This document shows positions 59,061-64,000 of a stretch of 64,000 nucleotides of DNA, in pieces. The notes below the pieces were generated by a model. That model did no database searches. It was not told the DNA's origin and worked only from the letters and a program-made list of their open reading frames with translations. The stretch covers positions 79,764,755 through 79,828,754 of the forward strand of contig OY755039.1 of assembly GCA_963576565.1 (NCBI GenBank). The letters run 5' to 3'. A program made the position numbers and the translations under genes. Source of the DNA: Aspidapion aeneum (Eukaryota; Arthropoda; Insecta; Coleoptera; Brentidae). The first letter of the stretch is position 1, and the number at the start of each line of letters is the position of its first letter.

Positions 59061-59461
59061 TACAATCCAAATAAAATCTATCTATCTAAAAAAGCGTCCC
59101 CTACTTCTTTCTATCTGTCGCCGTGTTCATCCATCTAGTTCTCGGATGTTTCTTCAAGTCGTCCGCTCATCTCATTTGAGGTTTTCCCCCACCTCTATTA
59201 TTTCCCCAAGGTCTCTAAAATTTACAATATATTCGTTCCATCGATCGTCTTTTTGTCTGATATTATGACCGGCAAATTTTCAAATCAACTCAAGTCCTCC
59301 ATTTTTGTTTTGGCATATTGATTACCTAGTTTTTGAGTCAAAAATTATAATCAGCTGCCTTAAAATCCCCAAAGTGCCAAAGGTTCACACCAGTCTATAA
59401 ATGGGAAAAGTTCGCGATTTTAAATCGATCATTTTCATCTTTTTAAGTTTGAGAGAAAAGC
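59061..59461. other. Non-coding stretch
   Basis: No gene seen. Overlapping frames at 58956-59138 and 59041-59268 have no domain. Confidence 0.45.
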
Positions 59462-59813
59462 GACATTTTGGGTCAGAAATAACAGAAAATTTGACAGCTG
59501 TTACCGTTATTGTTACTAAGAATAACGGTAACATTCAGTGCAAAAAAGTTGTATTCAGTAGTTTGAGTGTTAGTTAATATTTGTTTATTTATTTTTATTA
59601 GATTTATGGTTTTTACAAACCAAACAACGAATTTTAGTAAAAAATTCGACTGCATTAAAAAAAAAACAATACAAAAATAACCTTAAAAATGACGGTAACA
59701 TTAAAAGACGGCCACCGTAAGTACCTGGCGCCGTCACCGTAAATAACGGTGCTAATGCGCAATCTCAGTAATAACAATAACGGTAACAAACAAAATACGC
59801 GACCCAAAATGTC
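59462..59813. mobile_element. 352-bp MITE with GACATTTTGGGTC ends
   Basis: GACATTTTGGGTC starts the element and is inverted at its end. Subterminal GTTACCGTTATTGTTA is also inverted (59500 and 59770). Interior copies of ATAACGGTAAC give further dyads. No coding capacity; I could not define a target duplication. Confidence 0.72.
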
Positions 59814-61649
59814 TCTAAAATTGTATTGAGTAACCTTAATTAAACACCGCAAACTAACTTTGAATCAAATTGGTTTATAAATAAGAAAGTCCGCCATGCT
59901 GGATCAGTCATTTTGATTTTTTTTTACTAAATCAAACATTAGTAAGTAGTTAAAAAAGCTGTACAAGATTTGAAACAAAATTGGAATAATTATTTAAAGG
60001 AAATTTAAGAAACCAATTTAAATAAAACCTTTTTTTTTTCGACAAAATAGTTTTACCGTCAAACACTTTCCGACAATCCTTCCATAAAAACTGAACATCC
60101 CACTCATTCCAACAATAAAAATCCTTTTAGAATTTGCTTATTTTGCCAAAGACAAAATGTCTGGCGCCATGGCATCGATTTCTTATTTTCCATTTTCCAT
60201 GCAGTTTCCCACTGAATCCGGGATAGTCGGGCAACGCGTAAGCTGGAATCTGGAACAGCCGACTTACAGGCGCCGATCTTGAGAGATGTGGCGCCTATCT
60301 GTCCTCTTAGTTTTCGTGTTGTTTGTTGCCAACAAGATTTATAAAATTCTTTATTCTACACTAGCCTAAAAATTAGCCCGACTTGCACACATGTCGCAGC
60401 GTAAAAAAAAATTACTAATATAAACAAACAGAATAGCTCATAGTAAGGACCCTGTATGTATGAATATTCTAAAGAAATAGAGACGCGAACAACTTAACAA
60501 AATCAATTTTATTTAAGGAATCAAACAGGCTATTGTTTTACTCAACATATTTTTAATTTCTTTTAAACAAATAGTCCCGACATGTTTTGTAGGCAGAAAC
60601 TTACATCTTCAGAGGACATTACTTGTGAAAATAATATCTAATATATTTGAGAAACTGCCTACATAAAAAATCTAATAAGAGGACTTACCTAAACCATCGA
60701 AGAAATTATTTCTTCGATGCATAAAATAAATTAGTACAACATTTTGAAAAAATGGTTAAAAAGAAAAAAAAAGAAAATACAAAAACTTTGCCTAGCAACT
60801 AAAACGGTCCAGACCTTGTAAAACGGTTAAATTACAGACATTTTAAAAACATTTTGGAATTTTATTGATAAATACTGACGTTATTGACAGGCATTGATAA
60901 ATTAGAAACCTGTAAAATTAGTAAACGTATTGATAGTTATTGAGTCCTCCAATTAAATACTTAAGAATAGGTACTTCAAATATTTCTAAAATATACAAAT
61001 AAAAAGTTGATCATATAAAAAATAAAAAGATATATGAAAAAATAAATATAAAAGAATATAAAAAAGTCAAAGGAACTTTTGCTCATTATTGACTTAACTT
61101 ATGTAAATATAGTAATGTATGTAGTTGCACAACAACCAAAAAAAAAAAATAAAAGTTCATAAGAACCACAATTGTACAGTCTTTAGCCCAGTCAATGAAT
61201 GGCCATTGAAGGGTAGTAGAGTGCATGGAGGGGGGGAGAATTTCTCCCTCCGGGAATATGTTCAGGATAGTTAGGACGTTAACACATCAAAAGTCCACCA
61301 TAATATGGAATATTTCCTAAAATTACAAATTTATTAAGGTCAAAATGAAAGGAGGGAAATACCGATCCTCTATACTTTGGCCTGGTTTAGAGAAGAACCT
61401 TTCGTCCTTGTTAATTCATAAGTCGAAAAATAAAAATAAACAGAACATTTTTGGGGGGTGACAGACAAACGTGTTTATTTATATGTTGCATGATAATTGA
61501 CGTCACTCACCGCTGACAACCGAACCAAAAAATGTGAGTTTGAGTGACTTTCATGTTTGTTGAGATCTTTGATGAAATCTCTGGTATCAACCATATTTCT
61601 GGTATCAACCATATTTCTGGTATCAACCTCTTATTATAATCTATAATCT
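59814..61649. other. Non-coding stretch
   Basis: No recognisable gene. It contains a 25-bp perfect palindrome (60695-60719) and three tandem copies of an 18-bp unit, TCTGGTATCAACCATATT (61577-61629). Confidence 0.5.
60695..60719. repeat. 25-bp palindrome matching the E3 terminus
   Basis: CATCGAAGAAAT, one central T, then ATTTCTTCGATG. The 12-nt arm equals the first 12 bases of the E3 end at 12876. Confidence 0.85.
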
Positions 61650-62335
61650 TTGCTCTTAGCCTCAGCACCCCTCAAATTGGCCCCTCTGCCAGGCACTGTA
61701 AACTCTCTCTACATGACTCTTTCACACTAACCTGCCAATAGGCGGAATGGATGTCCATAGAGCTGATATATTTCGCCTCTCTAAGACGGTCCAAAATAGA
61801 AAATATGTACGGAATTGGATAAGCTCTCAAAAACGCTGCTTTCTATTGGACCAACAGCACTGGCGAAGACCACGCACTCTTGGATTTCTCAATCACATCC
61901 AATTCCAGCATCTTATCCAGTACCTCATCAATGATATTCTGTTTTAAGGGCGAGACCGGGTAGTAACGCTGCTTCACAGGCCTGGTGCCAGGTTCCAATA
62001 AAATCTCGTATTCATACGCTGAGGAAAATTCTAAGTGCTTTTTCTAAGTGTCTTTCATATCACAAAATTTCGATTCCAAGAGAGCCTCCAGGTCGTCTGA
62101 TCGGACATGAGGGCTGGCAAGTCCTTAGTTTCGACCCCAGCAGCCGGAGAACACTTAACATTGGCTAAAAAATCCTCAAAAAAAATTGGCTGATTAGTGT
62201 CACGGTCGTTCTCTGTACGAAATTCCACTAGTTGCGTTGAAGATCGGGCAGAACATCCATGAAAATAATGAAATCGACACCCAGAATTAAGGTATGGGGA
62301 ATCCATATGTAATTACGTCTATGGGTCCAGATAGC
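61650..62335 (-). pseudogene. Decayed Ty3/Gypsy pol fragment (protease end and RT)
   Basis: Translated in shifting frames on the minus strand: LILGVDF near 62270 (end of protease), then a spacer with SDDLEALLESKF-like sequence, then RT with KQRYYPVSPLKQ and ELDVIEKSKSAWSSPVLLV. A stop and a deletion of the ~20-residue fingers segment follow, then RAYPIPYIFSILDRL and SSMDIHSAYWQ, and finally TVPGRG near 61690. Frameshifts and stops are numerous. It is not from the 10-27 kb Gypsy; it reads as a different lineage. Confidence 0.82.
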
Positions 62336-62425
62336 ATCGACATCGGTCATAACTCTTACTCAACCGATTTGAATTTGCTGATGTTTCTTCGCCGATAAAT
62401 ATATTATAAAAACTGAAGTTCTAAA

Positions 62426-62990
62426 AATACGAGGGTGGATCAAATATAAACAAGCCTATGTTTATAACCTAGTCATTTAGAAACATGACACAAAACAGAA
62501 ATTTTTTATACTTTTCTATACATCCCCCGTCTGTGCTAATATACTTTTCCCAACGGTTTAACAGTTTCTTAATACCGTTTTCATAAAAGGAAGCTGGGCG
62601 GGTATCTAACCAGTTGCGCACGAATGCCTCCACCTCTTTATTGGTCTGAAATTGCTCGCCTCCCAGTGAATCTTTGAGTGGGCCAAACATATGAAAATCG
62701 CAAGGTGACAAATCTGGACTGAATGGAGGGTATTCCAGAACAGTCCAGTGCATTTCATTGATTTTGGCAACTGCCGTATCAGGTCTAGCGTTGTCATGCA
62801 GGAGCAACACGTCTTGGATGGGGTGTGCTCTCCTCTTTTGGCAATAATCAAGCTTTACCTGGTTGAATAAGTTGCAGTAGTAAGCCGCGTTTATTTTTAT
62901 TCGCTCGTGCAAAAAATCGACCAACAAAACTCCTCTTCAGTCCCAGAAAACGCTCGCTAAAACTTTGCCTGCAGAAATGATAATTCTAAA
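62426..62990 (-). pseudogene. mariner transposase, C-terminal part, 5'-truncated
   Basis: Mariner transposases move DNA by cut-and-paste using a DD34D triad. Visible here are the first aspartate in VLASVFWD (~62940), a TGA stop just after it, then LLVDFLHERIKINAAYYC, the second aspartate in LLHDNARP and the third in PFSPDLSPCDFHMF. The frame ends at 62469. The left end CGAGGGTGGATCAAATATAA after TA (62426-62447) looks like the 3' terminal repeat. The N-terminal DNA-binding half is missing beyond ~62990, so the copy is dead. Confidence 0.87.
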
Positions 62991-64000
62991 CTAAACCGAC
63001 TAACAACTATGTCGACACGCTCACGGCCGTCGTTAATTTCTTTAAGGTTTAACGTTTTCGCGTGTAAGAAATGTAATGATTATTCTTTGCACAACACTGC
63101 TGTGTACCTTCTTCTCGCTAATTGCGATTGCTCCTGGCCAAATAAGCATCGCGGCACTACCAGCCGCCTACATGCTGCTGAATATCCCTACTCCAAAATT
63201 ATAACGGCCACGTTCATTTTGAATGACTTGTATGACCCTATGTAGGTAATTTTATCCGTGACACCCTGTATGGTAAGTACTTTTTGAATATTGCCTATAT
63301 GTAAAAATTATACCAACCGCCACCCTAAGTTAATAGGTCTTACGAGAATCTCTAAATTTGTGTCCTTTTTAGCCTATTAACCATCCCACCATTTTTGACG
63401 TTGGTGAAAGCTGTCACATAATTTATTTATCCAGGAGAAGATATGAAGCCTTCCAAAAAGGCGCCACAAAAGAAATTGCCACAAATGAAATTGCCTTATT
63501 TGAAAAAAAAGTTGCTTGCGATTAAACGCTTTAAATAAATTCTCTATATCGTTATTTAAATTTGTGGTCGTACATTTGGAATCTGTGTTTCAAGTTATTT
63601 ATTTCCATATTCAGTAAAAGTTTGAAGAAACTGAAAAATGAATTGACAAAATGTTTGCAAAAAACTTACGATTTCTGATAAAATATCACCCGACTTTGGG
63701 CCCCGGGCACTGGTCTCAATGACTATCAAGAATACAGGCTCTAGCAACAATCATAAGTGCTGATTTGGCTTTATAGCAACAAACTTTTTAATAATAAAAA
63801 TAGAGATAGGTAACTATGGCTTGATGCCACTCTTAACTGTTTCAAGAAAGTCATTCCGTCACTTAAACAAAAACCATCAATTTTTATTTATCAATATAAC
63901 CAATAACTACATAACCGAAATCAAACTAAAAACTAAAAGTATAGTATAGTACGGAAAACACAGAGCGCGCCTTACATTTAAACATTGTTCTCACGCGTTT
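62991..64000. other. Non-coding stretch to window end
   Basis: No gene recognised. GACACCCTGTATGG at ~63261 resembles the ACAGGGTGTC ends common in insect DNA transposons, but no partner end is seen in the window. The 78-codon frame at 63009-63245 has no domain. Confidence 0.45.

Noticed and set aside
63009..63245. 78-codon plus-strand frame next to mariner
   Set aside because: No recognisable similarity; it is opposite in strand to the mariner remnant and probably chance.

Overview
This window looks like repeat-dominated DNA from an animal nuclear genome, most likely an insect. It is AT-rich. It carries BEL/Pao and Ty3/Gypsy LTR retrotransposons, a mariner transposase fragment, a Penelope-like GIY-YIG fragment, a piggyBac-type short element and tRNA-like repeats. 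I recognise no host protein-coding gene, no rRNA and no CRISPR. Every long open frame that I can explain belongs to a transposable element or is forced by a tandem repeat. The insect call is inference from this mix of elements; I cannot name the species.

Region by region. 1-8571 is non-coding repeat sequence: a diverged duplication (933-1335), a 274-bp inverted-repeat element with TA ends (2364-2637), a long near-perfect hairpin (3399-3759), a higher-order satellite of ~140-bp units (3885-6134), and a duplicated module carrying an 8-mer array (6832-7722) and a 4-mer array (8302-8571).

8572-45965 is a nest of insertions. A BEL/Pao copy on the plus strand (BEL-1+, from 8572) is split in gag by a complete Ty3/Gypsy element on the minus strand (10123-27011; 1.64-kb LTRs; target duplication ATCT). 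That Gypsy is split in its integrase by a 6.6-kb non-coding element that I call E3 (copy A, 12876-19463; 8-bp target duplication GCCTGAGA). BEL-1+ continues at 27016 and stops at 29977, where a second E3 (copy B, 29978-45965) begins in the opposite orientation. E3-B contains a complete BEL/Pao element on the minus strand (BEL-2, 35851-42953; target duplication GATTC) and an internal ~1.85-kb tandem duplication. E3 is itself built of a 1,184-bp palindromic element, a ~270-bp minisatellite that carries small palindromic inserts, a 428-bp inverted-repeat element inside a 742-bp one, and a ~125-bp repeat array.

45966-64000 holds a second, 5'-truncated BEL-1 copy on the minus strand (46949-~52730), a piggyBac-type TTAA-flanked element containing a Penelope fragment (53035-54158), degenerate repeats, a head-to-tail array of tRNA-Cys(ACA)-like units flanked by a 12-bp direct repeat (57946-58894), a 352-bp inverted-repeat element, a decayed Gypsy pol fragment (~61650-62335) and a truncated mariner (62426-~62990).

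How it works together: BEL-2 is the best-preserved autonomous-type element (LTRs differ at ~6 of 661 positions), but its pol frame has one stop and is offset from gag. Gypsy is young by LTR divergence (~14 differences in 1.64 kb) but lacks the first RNase H aspartate and has a stop in integrase. The insertion order follows from the nesting: BEL-1+ is older than Gypsy, which is older than E3-A; E3-B is older than its duplication, and BEL-2 sits inside one duplicate. All boundaries and difference counts were read by eye.
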